Below the pieces are notes generated by a model. That model saw nothing but the letters and a program-made list of their open reading frames with translations, had not been told where the DNA came from and did no database searches. From Marinobacter sp. C7 (lineage in GTDB: Bacteria > Pseudomonadota > Gammaproteobacteria > Pseudomonadales > Oleiphilaceae), in NCBI RefSeq assembly GCF_022343555.1, contig NZ_JAKQZH010000006.1:62001-126000 (forward strand): a stretch of 64,000 nucleotides of DNA. Direction: 5' to 3'. Below are positions 52,985 through 63,365 of the stretch, piece by piece. Position 1 is the first letter of the stretch, and each line of letters begins with the position of its first letter. The position numbers and the translations under genes were made by a program.

Positions 52985-53092
52985 GGGCCTGGTGGCAGGG
53001 CGGTCCGGGAATGTTGAAGGCCAAGGATGGCCTGAAACAAGCGCACATGGACGTGCCCGTAGCGGTTCCCGGACCGCCCTGCCACCAGGCCC
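52985..53092. repeat. 27-bp perfect inverted repeat enclosing two GGA-loop hairpins
   Basis: The left arm 52985-53011 and right arm 53066-53092 are perfectly complementary over 27 bases. The 54-base interior holds two small hairpins: GGCCA-AGGA-TGGCC (53019-53032) and GCAC-ATGGAC-GTGC (53043-53056), each with GGA in its loop. It sits in the liuA-liuB gap with no T-run, so it is a structured RNA or DNA element, not a simple terminator. Confidence 0.85.
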
Positions 53093-53122
53093 GATGCCCC
53101 CGAATGCATGGAAGTCAGACTT

Positions 53123-54730
<1,608 letters not shown>

Positions 54731-54745
54731 CCGAGGATCAATACC

Positions 54746-55549
54746 ATGTCAGAACAGGAATCTGCGGTTCTGCTCAGACGCCGCGATGGCGGCGTCACCG
54801 AGGTTGTGCTGAACCGCCCGGACAAACGCAATGCGTTTGACGACGTCATTATCCAGCAGCTGATCCAGGCCCTGACCGAGGTCGATGGGGACAATGACAC
54901 GAAAGTGGTCATCCTGCGCTCCGAAGGCAAACACTTCTCCGCCGGGGCCGACCTGGGCTGGATGCGCCGCATGGCCGAAAACACGCGTCAGGAGAACCTG
55001 GACGACTCCCGGGAACTGGCGCGATTGATGAACGTGCTCAACCACCTGTCGAAACCGGTGATCGGTCTGGTGCAGGGCGCCGCTTTCGGTGGTGCCGTGG
55101 GCCTTGCTGCCTGCTGCGACATCGTCATTGCCACCGAAAAATCGAGCTTCTGCCTGAGCGAAGTAAAGCTCGGCCTGATTCCGGCGGTGATCAGCCCTTA
55201 CGTGGTACGCGCGATCGGTGAGCGCCAGGCCCGCCGCTACTTCATCTCGGCCGAAGTCTTTACCGCAAAACAGGCGCAGGAGTACGGTCTGGTACATATC
55301 GTCTGCGAAGACCTGGACGCCGTGGAGCAGCGCTGCAACGAAATGCTCCGGCAATTGGCCATGAACGGCCCGGAAGCCATGAAAGCCGCCAAGGACCTGG
55401 TATTTGCCGTCAGCCATAAGCCGATCAATGAAACCGTGATCGACGATACCGCCCATCGCATCGCAGACATCCGCGTGGGAGAGGAAGGCCAGGAAGGACT
55501 GAGCGCTTTCCTGAACAAACGCAAGGCCAACTGGGTTCCGGAGGAATAA
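54746..55549 (+). CDS. liuC: 3-methylglutaconyl-CoA hydratase (enoyl-CoA hydratase family)
   Basis: A 267-residue crotonase-fold enzyme between the two carboxylase subunits. Oxyanion-hole segments are GKHFSAGADLGWMRRM (about 55-70) and GAAFGGAVGLAACCDIVIATEKSSFCLSEVKLGLIPA (about 108-150) with the acid/base Glu near 140. The position in the liu cluster points to 3-methylglutaconyl-CoA hydration. Confidence 0.92.
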   Translation: MSEQESAVLLRRRDGGVTEVVLNRPDKRNAFDDVIIQQLIQALTEVDGDNDTKVVILRSEGKHFSAGADLGWMRRMAENTRQENLDDSRELARLMNVLNHLSKPVIGLVQGAAFGGAVGLAACCDIVIATEKSSFCLSEVKLGLIPAVISPYVVRAIGERQARRYFISAEVFTAKQAQEYGLVHIVCEDLDAVEQRCNEMLRQLAMNGPEAMKAAKDLVFAVSHKPINETVIDDTAHRIADIRVGEEGQEGLSAFLNKRKANWVPEE

Positions 55550-55554
55550 CAACA

Positions 55555-57543
55555 ATGTTCAGTAAGATACTCATTGCCAACCGGGGCGAAATCGCCTGCC
55601 GGATCATCCAGACCGCCCACCGCATGGGGATCCGCTGTGTTGCGGTCTACTCTGATGCGGATGCCAGTGCCCGGCACGTGGCCATGGCCGACGAAGCGTT
55701 CCATATCGGCCCTGCACCCAGCTCCGAGAGTTACCTGCGGAGCGAAAAGATCATCGAGATCGCCAAGCAGAGCGGTGCCCAGGCCATTCACCCGGGTTAC
55801 GGCTTCCTTTCCGAAAACACCGAGTTCGCCGAGGCCTGTGAAGCCAACGGCATCGTCTTTATCGGCCCGCCCTCCTCCGCCATTGCCGCCATGGGTTCCA
55901 AGTCCGCGGCCAAGGCCATCATGGAGAAAGCCGGCGTACCGCTGGTACCGGGTTACCACGGCAAGGACCAGTCTCCTGACGTTCTGCGCGCCGAGGCCGA
56001 GAAGTGCGGCTTTCCGCTGTTGCTGAAAGCCGTCGCCGGTGGTGGTGGCAAGGGCATGCGGGTGGTCGAGAGCATGTCCGAATTCGACGACGCCCTGGCC
56101 GCCGCCCAGCGGGAGGCGAAAAACGCCTTTGGCAACCCGGACATGCTCATCGAGCGTTACCTGACTCAGCCAAGGCATGTGGAAATCCAGGTCTTCTGCG
56201 ACCAGGATGGCAACGGCATCTACCTGGCCGAGCGGGATTGCTCCGTCCAGCGCCGCCACCAGAAAGTACTGGAAGAAGCGCCGGCTCCGGGCCTGACCGA
56301 AGAAACCCGGAAGGCCATGGGTGAAGCCGCGGTGCGTGCCGCCCAGGCGATCAACTACGTGGGCGCGGGTACCGTCGAGTTCCTGTACGACGTGGACGGC
56401 TCCTTCTTCTTCATGGAGATGAACACCCGTTTGCAGGTGGAACACCCGGTCACCGAAATGGTCACCGGCCAGGATCTCGTGGAATGGCAGCTGAAAGTCG
56501 CCTGGGGCGATTCCCTGCCCCTGAACCAGGACCAGGTCAAAACCCGCGGCCATGCCCTGGAGGCGCGGATCTACGCGGAGGACCCGGACCAGGACTTCCT
56601 GCCGGCTACCGGCACCCTGCGGTACCTGAGCACCCCGGATGAATCCGCCCACGTGCGCGTCGATACCGGCGTGACCGAAGGCGACGAAATCAGCATTCAC
56701 TACGATCCCATGATCGCCAAGCTCATCGTGTGGGACGAAACTCGGGACCAGGCTATCAACCGCATGGTTCAGGCTCTGGAGCACTATCGCATCGCCGGTG
56801 TGAAAACCAACATCCGGTTCCTGCACGCTCTGGCCGATGCCCAGCCGTTCCGGGAAGCAGATCTGACCACCAACTTCATCAGTGCCCATGAGGAACTGCT
56901 GTTCCCGAAATCGAAGCTCGACACCCACAAAGCCCTCGTGCTGGCGGCCGGCTTTGTATTGGAGCAGCGCAAATCCTCCGAGCCGGTAACCGCGGACCCC
57001 TGGTCTCCGTTCAGCCGCAAGAACAGCTGGCGCATGAACTCGGAATACGCCCAGCCACTGAAACTGCAGGTGGGTGACGATATCCACGAGCTCAAGATTC
57101 TTGAGCGCGACGACCGCTACCAGGTCTTCGTGGGTGACAGCGTGTACCACCTGAACGCGAAGCTGGATGACGACTACCTGCAGGCCGTTGTCAACGGCCA
57201 CCGGATCAGCGTTCACGGGAACCTGCACGACGATCAGCTGGTCCTCTTCTATGAGGGTGACACCTTCAAGTGCACCGTTTACCGCGAGACCTATGGGTTC
57301 GAGGAACTGGCTGGCGAAGGCAGTCTGGAAGCCCCCATGAACGGAGCGATTGTCGCCGTCCAGGCCAAGGTGGGCGATAAGGTGACCGCCGGCCAGACCC
57401 TGGTCATCATGGAAGCGATGAAGATGGAGCACGCCATCAAGGCTCCGGCCGATGGCGTGGTCAGCGAAATCTTCTTCGCCGAGGGCGACCAGGTCTCTGA
57501 AGGTGCGGAACTCATTGCCATCGAGACTGAGGATTCCAAGTAA
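55555..57543 (+). CDS. liuD: methylcrotonoyl-CoA carboxylase biotin-carrying subunit
   Basis: A 662-residue biotin carboxylase with C-terminal biotin carrier domain. The ATP-grasp region has AGGGGKGMRVVES (about 160-172) and the catalytic NMRLQVEHPVTEM-type segment. The biotinylated lysine is in MEAMKMEHAI near residue 623. It loads CO2 onto biotin for liuB. Five bases after liuC. Confidence 0.95.
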   Translation: MFSKILIANRGEIACRIIQTAHRMGIRCVAVYSDADASARHVAMADEAFHIGPAPSSESYLRSEKIIEIAKQSGAQAIHPGYGFLSENTEFAEACEANGIVFIGPPSSAIAAMGSKSAAKAIMEKAGVPLVPGYHGKDQSPDVLRAEAEKCGFPLLLKAVAGGGGKGMRVVESMSEFDDALAAAQREAKNAFGNPDMLIERYLTQPRHVEIQVFCDQDGNGIYLAERDCSVQRRHQKVLEEAPAPGLTEETRKAMGEAAVRAAQAINYVGAGTVEFLYDVDGSFFFMEMNTRLQVEHPVTEMVTGQDLVEWQLKVAWGDSLPLNQDQVKTRGHALEARIYAEDPDQDFLPATGTLRYLSTPDESAHVRVDTGVTEGDEISIHYDPMIAKLIVWDETRDQAINRMVQALEHYRIAGVKTNIRFLHALADAQPFREADLTTNFISAHEELLFPKSKLDTHKALVLAAGFVLEQRKSSEPVTADPWSPFSRKNSWRMNSEYAQPLKLQVGDDIHELKILERDDRYQVFVGDSVYHLNAKLDDDYLQAVVNGHRISVHGNLHDDQLVLFYEGDTFKCTVYRETYGFEELAGEGSLEAPMNGAIVAVQAKVGDKVTAGQTLVIMEAMKMEHAIKAPADGVVSEIFFAEGDQVSEGAELIAIETEDSK

Positions 57544-58448
57544 TGGCTTTTCCGAAACAGGTTCGACTGGTGGAAATGAGCCCCCGGGACGGGCTGCAGA
57601 ACGAGCCCGGCCCCGTCATTGCCACCGACATCAAGACCGGCCTGATCGACCGGCTCGCCGACTGTGGCCTGAGCCACATCGAGGCCGCCAGCTTTGTGTC
57701 GCCCAAGTGGGTGCCGCAGATGGGAGACGCAGCCGAGGTGATGGCCGGCATCACCCGTAAAACCGGCGTGCAATACTCTGCGCTCACCCCCAACCTCAAG
57801 GGTTTTGAAAACGCCCTGGCGGCCAACGTGGATGAAGTCGCAGTATTTGGCGCGGCGTCCGAGTCCTTCACCAGGAAAAACATCAACTGCACCATCGTCG
57901 AGAGCCTGGAACGCTTCGGCCCGGTGCTGGAAGCGGCCCGCAAGAACAACATACCGGTGCGCGGTTACGTGTCGACCGTATTGGGCTGCCCGTACGAGGG
58001 TGACATTGCCCCGGCACAGGTCGCCAGTGTTGCCAAGGCGCTGTATGAGATGGGCTGCTACGAGATTTCCCTGGGTGACACCATTGGCGTAGGTACGCCG
58101 CTGAAAGCAAAGCGTATGCTGGAAGCGGTGGCCGCACACGTTCCCATGGAACGCCTGGCCGCCCACTTCCACGACACCTACGGTCAGGCCCTGGCCAACC
58201 TGTATGCGGTCCTGGAGGAAGGCGTCAGCGTGATCGATGCCTCCGTTGCAGGCCTGGGCGGCTGCCCTTATGCCAAAGGCGCCTCCGGTAACGTCGCCAC
58301 CGAGGACGTGCTATACCTCCTCAACGGCCTGGGCATCGAAACCGGCGTGGACCTGGACAAACTCGTCGCCACCGGCGACTGGATCTGCGGTCAGTTGAAC
58401 CGCCACAACGGGTCCAAAGTGGGCCAGGCCATGGGCGGCAGCTGCTAG
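57543..58448 (+). CDS. liuE: hydroxymethylglutaryl-CoA lyase
   Basis: A 301-residue HMGL-family TIM-barrel lyase that splits HMG-CoA to acetyl-CoA and acetoacetate, the last step of leucine breakdown. Motifs: EMSPRDGLQNEPG (metal and catalytic Arg/Asp), ISLGDTIGVGTP, AHFHDTYGQALAN and GLGGCPYAKGASGNVATED with the conserved active-site Cys. It overlaps the liuD stop by one base (TAATG). Confidence 0.95.
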   Translation: MAFPKQVRLVEMSPRDGLQNEPGPVIATDIKTGLIDRLADCGLSHIEAASFVSPKWVPQMGDAAEVMAGITRKTGVQYSALTPNLKGFENALAANVDEVAVFGAASESFTRKNINCTIVESLERFGPVLEAARKNNIPVRGYVSTVLGCPYEGDIAPAQVASVAKALYEMGCYEISLGDTIGVGTPLKAKRMLEAVAAHVPMERLAAHFHDTYGQALANLYAVLEEGVSVIDASVAGLGGCPYAKGASGNVATEDVLYLLNGLGIETGVDLDKLVATGDWICGQLNRHNGSKVGQAMGGSC

Positions 58449-58466
58449 AGAAGGTAAGGAGCTTTC

Positions 58467-59045
58467 ATGAATCAGAACAAGAACGTCGTCGCCCTGGACC
58501 TGCCGATCCCGGAAATCAGCGACATGCCGGAAGACACCCGGAAGTACTTCCAGATCTGCCAGGAAAAGCTCGGCATGATCCCGAACGTACTGACCGCCTA
58601 TAGCCAGAACCTGAAACAGCTGGAGGGTTTTACCCGCCTCTACAACGAGCTGATGCTCGGCGAAGGCGAGCTCTCCAAGCTGGAACGGGAGATGGTCGCG
58701 GTCGTGGTCTCTTCCGAGAACAAATGCTTCTACTGCCTGGTAGCTCACGGCGCCGCAGTGCGGGTATTGAGCGGCGACCCTGTCCTGGGCGAGCACATGG
58801 TGATGAACTACCGCAGCGCCAGACTCGACAAGCGCCAGAGGGCGATGCTGGATTTTGCATCCCACCTGACCCGCTCGCCGGCCACAGTAACCGAAGAAGA
58901 CATCCAGGCTCTGCGGGATGCCGGTCTGAGTGACCGTGCCATCTGGGATCTGAGCAACCTGGTCGGCTTTTACAACATGTCCAACCGCGTGGCAATTGCC
59001 AGCGATATGCAACCCAACCCCGAATATCACAGCCAGAGTCGCTAG
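58467..59045 (+). CDS. peroxidase-related (carboxymuconolactone decarboxylase/AhpD-fold) protein
   Basis: A 192-residue helical AhpD-fold protein. The redox site region reads NKCFYCLVAHGAA near residue 88-100, giving a Cys-x2-Cys-x3-His arrangement like peroxidase-related proteins. It could reduce peroxides or detoxify organic by-products. Its role in leucine catabolism is not established; it lies 18 bases after liuE in the same transcript. Confidence 0.8.
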   Translation: MNQNKNVVALDLPIPEISDMPEDTRKYFQICQEKLGMIPNVLTAYSQNLKQLEGFTRLYNELMLGEGELSKLEREMVAVVVSSENKCFYCLVAHGAAVRVLSGDPVLGEHMVMNYRSARLDKRQRAMLDFASHLTRSPATVTEEDIQALRDAGLSDRAIWDLSNLVGFYNMSNRVAIASDMQPNPEYHSQSR

Positions 59046-59097
59046 CAAGTATGCAGACTTGCTTGCCCTCGAATACAACAACAATGGAGGCAGAGAC

Positions 59098-60786
59098 ATG
59101 AGCAAGACTCTACCAAGCTATACCAGCGGAACCGCGGAAGTGCCCCTGCTGGGCATGACCATTGGTGAAATGCTGGACCGTACAGCGGAGAAGTATCCGG
59201 ACACCGAAGCCCTGGTATGCCTGCACCAGGACATCCGCTGGACCTACAAAGAGTTTGTGGAGAAGGTCGACGAGGCCGCCCGGGCATTCATGGCCATCGG
59301 CGTCAAACGTGGTGACCGGGTGGGCATCTGGTCGCCTAACCGTTACGAGTGGACCGTGACCCAGTTTGCCACCGCCAAGGTTGGCGCCATCCTGGTGAAC
59401 ATCAACCCCGCGTACGGGGTGCATGAACTCAAGTACGCCATGAACCTGGCCGGAATCAGCGTGCTGGTTACAGCGGACAGCTTCAAGGCGTCCAACTACC
59501 GGGAGATGGTTTACGAACTGGCTCCTGAACTCAAGCGCAGCGCCCCGGGCAAGCTCAAGGCCGACAGCTGTCCCGACCTGCGCGCAGTGATCAACGTGCA
59601 CGAAGACAAGCACGATGGCATGTGGACCTGGAAAGAGTTCGTGGACTTTGCTGGCGACGTCTCCGAGGAAGAACTGTACAAGCGCCAGGATGAACTGCAG
59701 TTTGATGACCCCATCAATATCCAGTTCACTTCCGGCACTACCGGAAACCCCAAGGGCGCCACGCTCACCCACCATAACATTCTCAACAACGGCTACTTCG
59801 TGGCGGAGAGCCAGCGCTTTACCGAGAAGGACCGTCTGGTGATTCCGGTGCCGCTGTACCACTGCTTCGGCATGGTCATGGGTAACCTCGGCTGTATCAC
59901 CCACGGTTCCACCATGATCTATCCGGACGAAGGCTTTGAGCCGAAATCCGTTCTCCAAGCGGTTCACCAGGAGAAAGCCACCGCCCTGTACGGTGTGCCG
60001 ACCATGTTCATCGCCGAACTCGCCGAACCCGAGTTCGAAACCTATGACCTTTCCACCCTGCGTACCGGCATCATGGCGGGCTCCATCTGCCCTGCCGAAG
60101 TGATGAAGAAGGTCAACGGCAAGATGAATATGAAGGAAGTCCAGATTGCCTACGGCATGACCGAGACCAGCCCGGTTTCGACCCAGACCAGCTCCCTCGA
60201 TCCGTTCGAGAAGCAGGTGACCACCGTGGGCCGTACCCAGCCTCACCTGGAGACCAAGATTGTCGATCCGGGCACCGGCAACGTGGTTCCCCGGGGTGAA
60301 ATTGGCGAACTCTGTACCCGTGGCTACAGCGTGATGCTTAAATACTGGAACAACGAGGAAAAGACCCGGGAAGCCATCGATGATGCCGGCTGGATGCACA
60401 CCGGTGACCTGGCCACCATGGACGAAGAGGGCTACATCCAGATTGTCGGCCGCATCAAGGACATGGTGATCCGGGGCGGCGAGAACATCTACCCGAAAGA
60501 GATCGAGGAGTTCCTCTACACCCATCCGTCCATTGAAGAGGTGCAGGTCACCGGCATTCCGGACGAGAAATACGGTGAGGAACTGATCGCCTGGGTGAAG
60601 CTGCGCCCGGATGCAGACCCCGTAGACGCAGACGACCTTCAGGCTTTCTGCAAGGGCAAGATCGCCCACTTCAAGATCCCGAAGAACTACAAGTTCGTGG
60701 ACGAATTCCCGATGACCGTCACCGGGAAAATCCAGAAGTTCAAGATGCGGGAAATCTCCATCGAAGAGATGGGACTGAAGCAGTAG
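59098..60786 (+). CDS. AMP-forming acyl-CoA ligase linked to the liu operon
   Basis: A 562-residue ANL ligase. The P-loop is TSGTTGNPKGATLTHHN (about 208-224), A5 is AYGMTETSPVSTQ, the hinge is GWMHTGDLATMDEEGYIQIVGRIKDMVIRGGENIYPKE and the catalytic Lys is in TVTGKIQKFKMRE. It resembles the ACSF2/medium-chain group rather than acetoacetyl-CoA synthetase. GGAGG precedes the ATG at 59098, the longer frame starts at 58996. It may activate isovalerate or another branched acid feeding the pathway, or recycle acetoacetate. Confidence 0.88.
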   Translation: MSKTLPSYTSGTAEVPLLGMTIGEMLDRTAEKYPDTEALVCLHQDIRWTYKEFVEKVDEAARAFMAIGVKRGDRVGIWSPNRYEWTVTQFATAKVGAILVNINPAYGVHELKYAMNLAGISVLVTADSFKASNYREMVYELAPELKRSAPGKLKADSCPDLRAVINVHEDKHDGMWTWKEFVDFAGDVSEEELYKRQDELQFDDPINIQFTSGTTGNPKGATLTHHNILNNGYFVAESQRFTEKDRLVIPVPLYHCFGMVMGNLGCITHGSTMIYPDEGFEPKSVLQAVHQEKATALYGVPTMFIAELAEPEFETYDLSTLRTGIMAGSICPAEVMKKVNGKMNMKEVQIAYGMTETSPVSTQTSSLDPFEKQVTTVGRTQPHLETKIVDPGTGNVVPRGEIGELCTRGYSVMLKYWNNEEKTREAIDDAGWMHTGDLATMDEEGYIQIVGRIKDMVIRGGENIYPKEIEEFLYTHPSIEEVQVTGIPDEKYGEELIAWVKLRPDADPVDADDLQAFCKGKIAHFKIPKNYKFVDEFPMTVTGKIQKFKMREISIEEMGLKQ

Positions 60787-60803
60787 ATCCTGATCCAACC
60801 CAT

Positions 60804-60828
60804 GTCCCTCCCCCTGTCGGGGAGGGAC
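60804..60828. terminator. hairpin at the end of the liu operon
   Basis: Perfect 10-base stem GTCCCTCCCC/GGGGAGGGAC with a 5-base loop, 18 bases after the ligase stop. No T-run follows, so termination may need Rho. Confidence 0.55.
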
Positions 60829-61002
60829 ACCTCCTCCCTCCCCGGCCGGCATTGAAGCCCCCCTCAAGACGTCAGGCTGCCCCCCAACAGATTTTTTTGT
60901 GGCAACGCTGCAACTTTCTTCCGTTCTCGCCCGTAGCTGAAATACACCCATCTCAAATCCCTCTGACAAAGGTGGGTTACAACCAAGCTCGAGGAGAACG
61001 TC

Positions 61003-61443
61003 ATGAAAAAACACGGCAAGAAAAACGCAGTTCTGGCAGCCACCCTGGTATCCGGCGCGCTGTTGGCAGGCACCGCCATGGCTGGCCACCATGAAATGGA
61101 CGGCGCACAAGTCTGGGCAGATGACCAGAGCGTCGCCTCCGGCACCGTTACCGCGAAAAAAGTGAATGCAGAGATGAATGGCTGGCTGGTCGTTCACCGC
61201 ACCGGTGAAAACATGAAGCCGGGCCCCGTCGTTGGTCATGCGCCATTAAAGATGGGCAAGAACATGGATGTGGCGGCTATCCTTACCGAGGAGGTCAAAC
61301 CCGGTGAGATGCTTATGTTAATGGTACATGGCGAAGATGGAGGCATGAAAACCGGCACCTTCGAGTACACGCTCGGGGCCAAGGAAGATGGCCCTGTCCG
61401 CAAAGACGGTAAACTGGTCATGACTACCATTACCGCCAAATAA
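61003..61443 (+). CDS. small secreted protein, possibly DUF7282-like
   Basis: A 146-residue exported protein with a Sec signal peptide cleaved after TAMA (residue 27). The mature part begins GHHEMDG and is one beta-rich domain: ASGTVTAKKVNAEMNGWLVVHRTGENMKPGPVVG then PGEMLMLMVHGEDGGMKTGTFEYTLG. This pattern resembles the DUF7282 domain of secreted proteins, which I recall only loosely. No cysteine remains after cleavage. Good ribosome-binding site (GAGGAGAACGTC). Role unknown. Confidence 0.65.
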   Translation: MKKHGKKNAVLAATLVSGALLAGTAMAGHHEMDGAQVWADDQSVASGTVTAKKVNAEMNGWLVVHRTGENMKPGPVVGHAPLKMGKNMDVAAILTEEVKPGEMLMLMVHGEDGGMKTGTFEYTLGAKEDGPVRKDGKLVMTTITAK

Positions 61444-61501
61444 CCCGAAGGACCCTGGCTGCCGCGCACACGTTTGGCGCGCGGCAGCAACCCAACAAAA
61501 A

Positions 61502-62932
61502 TCAGATCTGTTTGTACACGATCTCGGACAGGCTGCTACGGTTACCGTCGGTATCGAGGGTCCGCATGGCAAAATACCAGGTGCCCTCGGTCAGCTCATC
61601 CACCAGAAGCTCATCGACGGACGCGTCCCCGATTGCCAGTGACTGATCCAGTTTATCCGGACTGGTACCGTAGACCACCTCAAAACCGGCAATCTCACCC
61701 ATGCTGAGGCTCTGGCCGTTCTCACGGGTCAGCGGAGCGGTCCAGCTCAGCAGAGCAGCGTTGGCCGGAACAGCGGGTTCCTGGACCGTATCGGTTGCAG
61801 TGGGCTCGCTGGTGCCACCATCCACTACCTCAGTGTCAGTGCCCGTTGCATCTGTGTTGTCGGTCGTCTGGTCAACGGCACCACCGGTATTCGTTTCGCT
61901 GATGGTGTCACTGCCACCGTCAACGGTACCCGTGCTGCTGTCTGTGCTACCCCCGGTATCTGCAACGACGCTGTCCGACTCGGCGTAGACATCGGCAATA
62001 GTCTTGAATCGCTGGACATTACGATATTCGACGACAACCAGCTTCTGGCTGATCACACTCGATTCGACAGTAGCCTGCAGCTCTGAGGATTGCAGCGCTG
62101 CGGCACTGACCAGATCCGACAGCGCAACGTTCACACCGTCTCCCATGATATCGATCCGGCCATTGGCCGCGATCTGGGAGGTCATATTGTCCAGGACCTC
62201 GGAAATGGTATTCCAACGGCTGCTGTCATTCACCAGAGCCAGAAAGGCTGCGTTGGCGATAGCAACCTGCAGGGCATCCGCAGAAATGCTGCCCAGATCG
62301 TCCAGTCGGGTCAGATCCGGCGGGGCCAGCCGGAGCGCACCGGATGAGAGCCCGAACCAGCTCTCGACAGCCTGGTACGCTTCAGACAGTGCTTCCGGAG
62401 ACAGTCCGTTCGCACTGCGTTCAGCCAGTGTCACGGCCAGATGGGTCAGCGGAGTCAGGTGGACGGTTTCTGTGATCAGATCACCAGCACCGCGCAGGCT
62501 GAAACTGTTATCCAGCGGCATTGGCTGGCCAAATGCGACGGGGTCGGCACCTGCCTGATCGCAACGGGGCACCACATCGCAGATCATGCGGGTCGAACCG
62601 TCTGCCTGGAGCTCAACCAGGGCCCAACCGTCAGCCTTCCCACGCAGGCGCAGGTCATAGCTGCCATCATCTCCGGTAAGCACGGGCTTTGCCGCCAGCC
62701 GGTCCGGAGAGTAATACCCGGTGTTGTCCGCACGCAGCCGGCTCGCTGTCACAATGCCTTTCTGGATAACACCTTTCATTGCCGCACCGGCGACCTCGAC
62801 GCCTGGCTCCTGGGCCTGCGTCACCGTATTGCTGTCGCTGGCCGTCATATCCTTGAGGCAGCCCGAAAGAAGAAGTGATACCGATAGAGCCAGCAGCCCC
62901 TGCTTCGCTGTTTTTTTGCCGCGATATGACAT
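61502..62932 (-). CDS. lipoprotein with low-complexity linker and C-terminal fibronectin-like domain
   Basis: A 476-residue lipoprotein: signal peptide ending in LLLSGC (lipid-modified Cys25). The mature N-terminal half (about 30-330) contains a carboxypeptidase-regulatory-like segment (GDDGSYDLRLRGKADGWALVEL) then a helical region. Residues about 335-395 are a Ser/Thr/Asp/Gly-rich linker. The last 80 residues resemble a fibronectin type III domain (LSWTAPLTRENGQSLSMGEIAGFEVVYG). A surface-anchored binding or structural role is plausible. The start at 62932 is chosen because the signal peptide follows directly; the frame is open to 62965. Confidence 0.6.
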   Translation of the reverse strand: MSYRGKKTAKQGLLALSVSLLLSGCLKDMTASDSNTVTQAQEPGVEVAGAAMKGVIQKGIVTASRLRADNTGYYSPDRLAAKPVLTGDDGSYDLRLRGKADGWALVELQADGSTRMICDVVPRCDQAGADPVAFGQPMPLDNSFSLRGAGDLITETVHLTPLTHLAVTLAERSANGLSPEALSEAYQAVESWFGLSSGALRLAPPDLTRLDDLGSISADALQVAIANAAFLALVNDSSRWNTISEVLDNMTSQIAANGRIDIMGDGVNVALSDLVSAAALQSSELQATVESSVISQKLVVVEYRNVQRFKTIADVYAESDSVVADTGGSTDSSTGTVDGGSDTISETNTGGAVDQTTDNTDATGTDTEVVDGGTSEPTATDTVQEPAVPANAALLSWTAPLTRENGQSLSMGEIAGFEVVYGTSPDKLDQSLAIGDASVDELLVDELTEGTWYFAMRTLDTDGNRSSLSEIVYKQI

Positions 62933-62983
62933 CGTTTTGCACCAATTTATTGACGAATTGGGCAAATCATACCGGGTCCGATT

Positions 62984-63002
62984 CTGATCAAAATGTGATC
63001 AG
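62984..63002. promoter_or_regulatory. palindrome upstream of the lipoprotein gene
   Basis: CTGATCA-AAATG-TGATCAG, a perfect 7-base dyad 52 bases upstream of the lipoprotein ATG. It does not match the CRP or FNR consensus spacing. Possible operator. Confidence 0.35.
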
Positions 63003-63273
63003 GTTCGCTTTTTCTCTGCCGGAATCTGTCGGGAAAGTGACGCTTACGGTAGGAAACATCAGGACAATGATGGTTACACGAAAAGGGACTGTTATATGCC
63101 AGCTAACCTACTGTTTTAGATGATTTAATTTTACTTTTCAGAGAGCGCGTATCGGTGGGAGCCCGTAGCAGTAACGAAGCGTGTTTACAAATTTCTACAG
63201 TGGCAATCCATCAAAATCAGGGTGAAAAAGGAATCATCCAGGAGGCATAAATGATGGAGTCAAAAACCAAGTA

Positions 63274-63310
63274 GGGGTCAGATGAAAAGCTGCGCTCTTC
63301 ATCTGACCCC
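63274..63310. repeat. REP-like hairpin (GGGGTCAGATGAA dyad)
   Basis: GGGGTCAGATGAA (63274-63286) and TTCATCTGACCCC (63298-63310) are perfect inverted repeats with an 11-base loop. GGGGTCAGA-type ends are typical of REP elements mobilised by RAYT transposases. No transposase gene is in the window. Confidence 0.7.
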
Positions 63311-63365
63311 ATTTTCACCGGAGAACCACTCGCTGCCTTGGCCCCTGCACTCCGTCCATCAAACG

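Larger units (their letters stand above)
62933..63365. other. 433-bp intergenic region with palindromes, no gene
   Basis: Contains a dyad at 62984-63002 and a REP-like hairpin at 63274-63310. The rest is relatively AT-rich, with no coding frame that shows protein-like composition. I saw no tRNA or known ncRNA here. Confidence 0.6.

Noticed and set aside
53108..53122. Upstream ATG for liuB
   Set aside because: No ribosome-binding site precedes it, whereas GGAAG precedes the ATG at 53123.
55237..57432. Very long open frame antisense to liuC and liuD
   Set aside because: It covers two well-identified genes; composition (His/Gly/Val-rich) is typical of mirror frames.
59110..61239. Long open frame antisense to the CoA ligase and small secreted protein
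   Set aside because: Both plus-strand genes have clear motifs and ribosome-binding sites; the antisense frame has none.
62984..63002. CRP or FNR site upstream of the lipoprotein
   Set aside because: The dyad spacing (CTGATCA-N5-TGATCAG) fits neither TGTGA-N6-TCACA nor TTGAT-N4-ATCAA.
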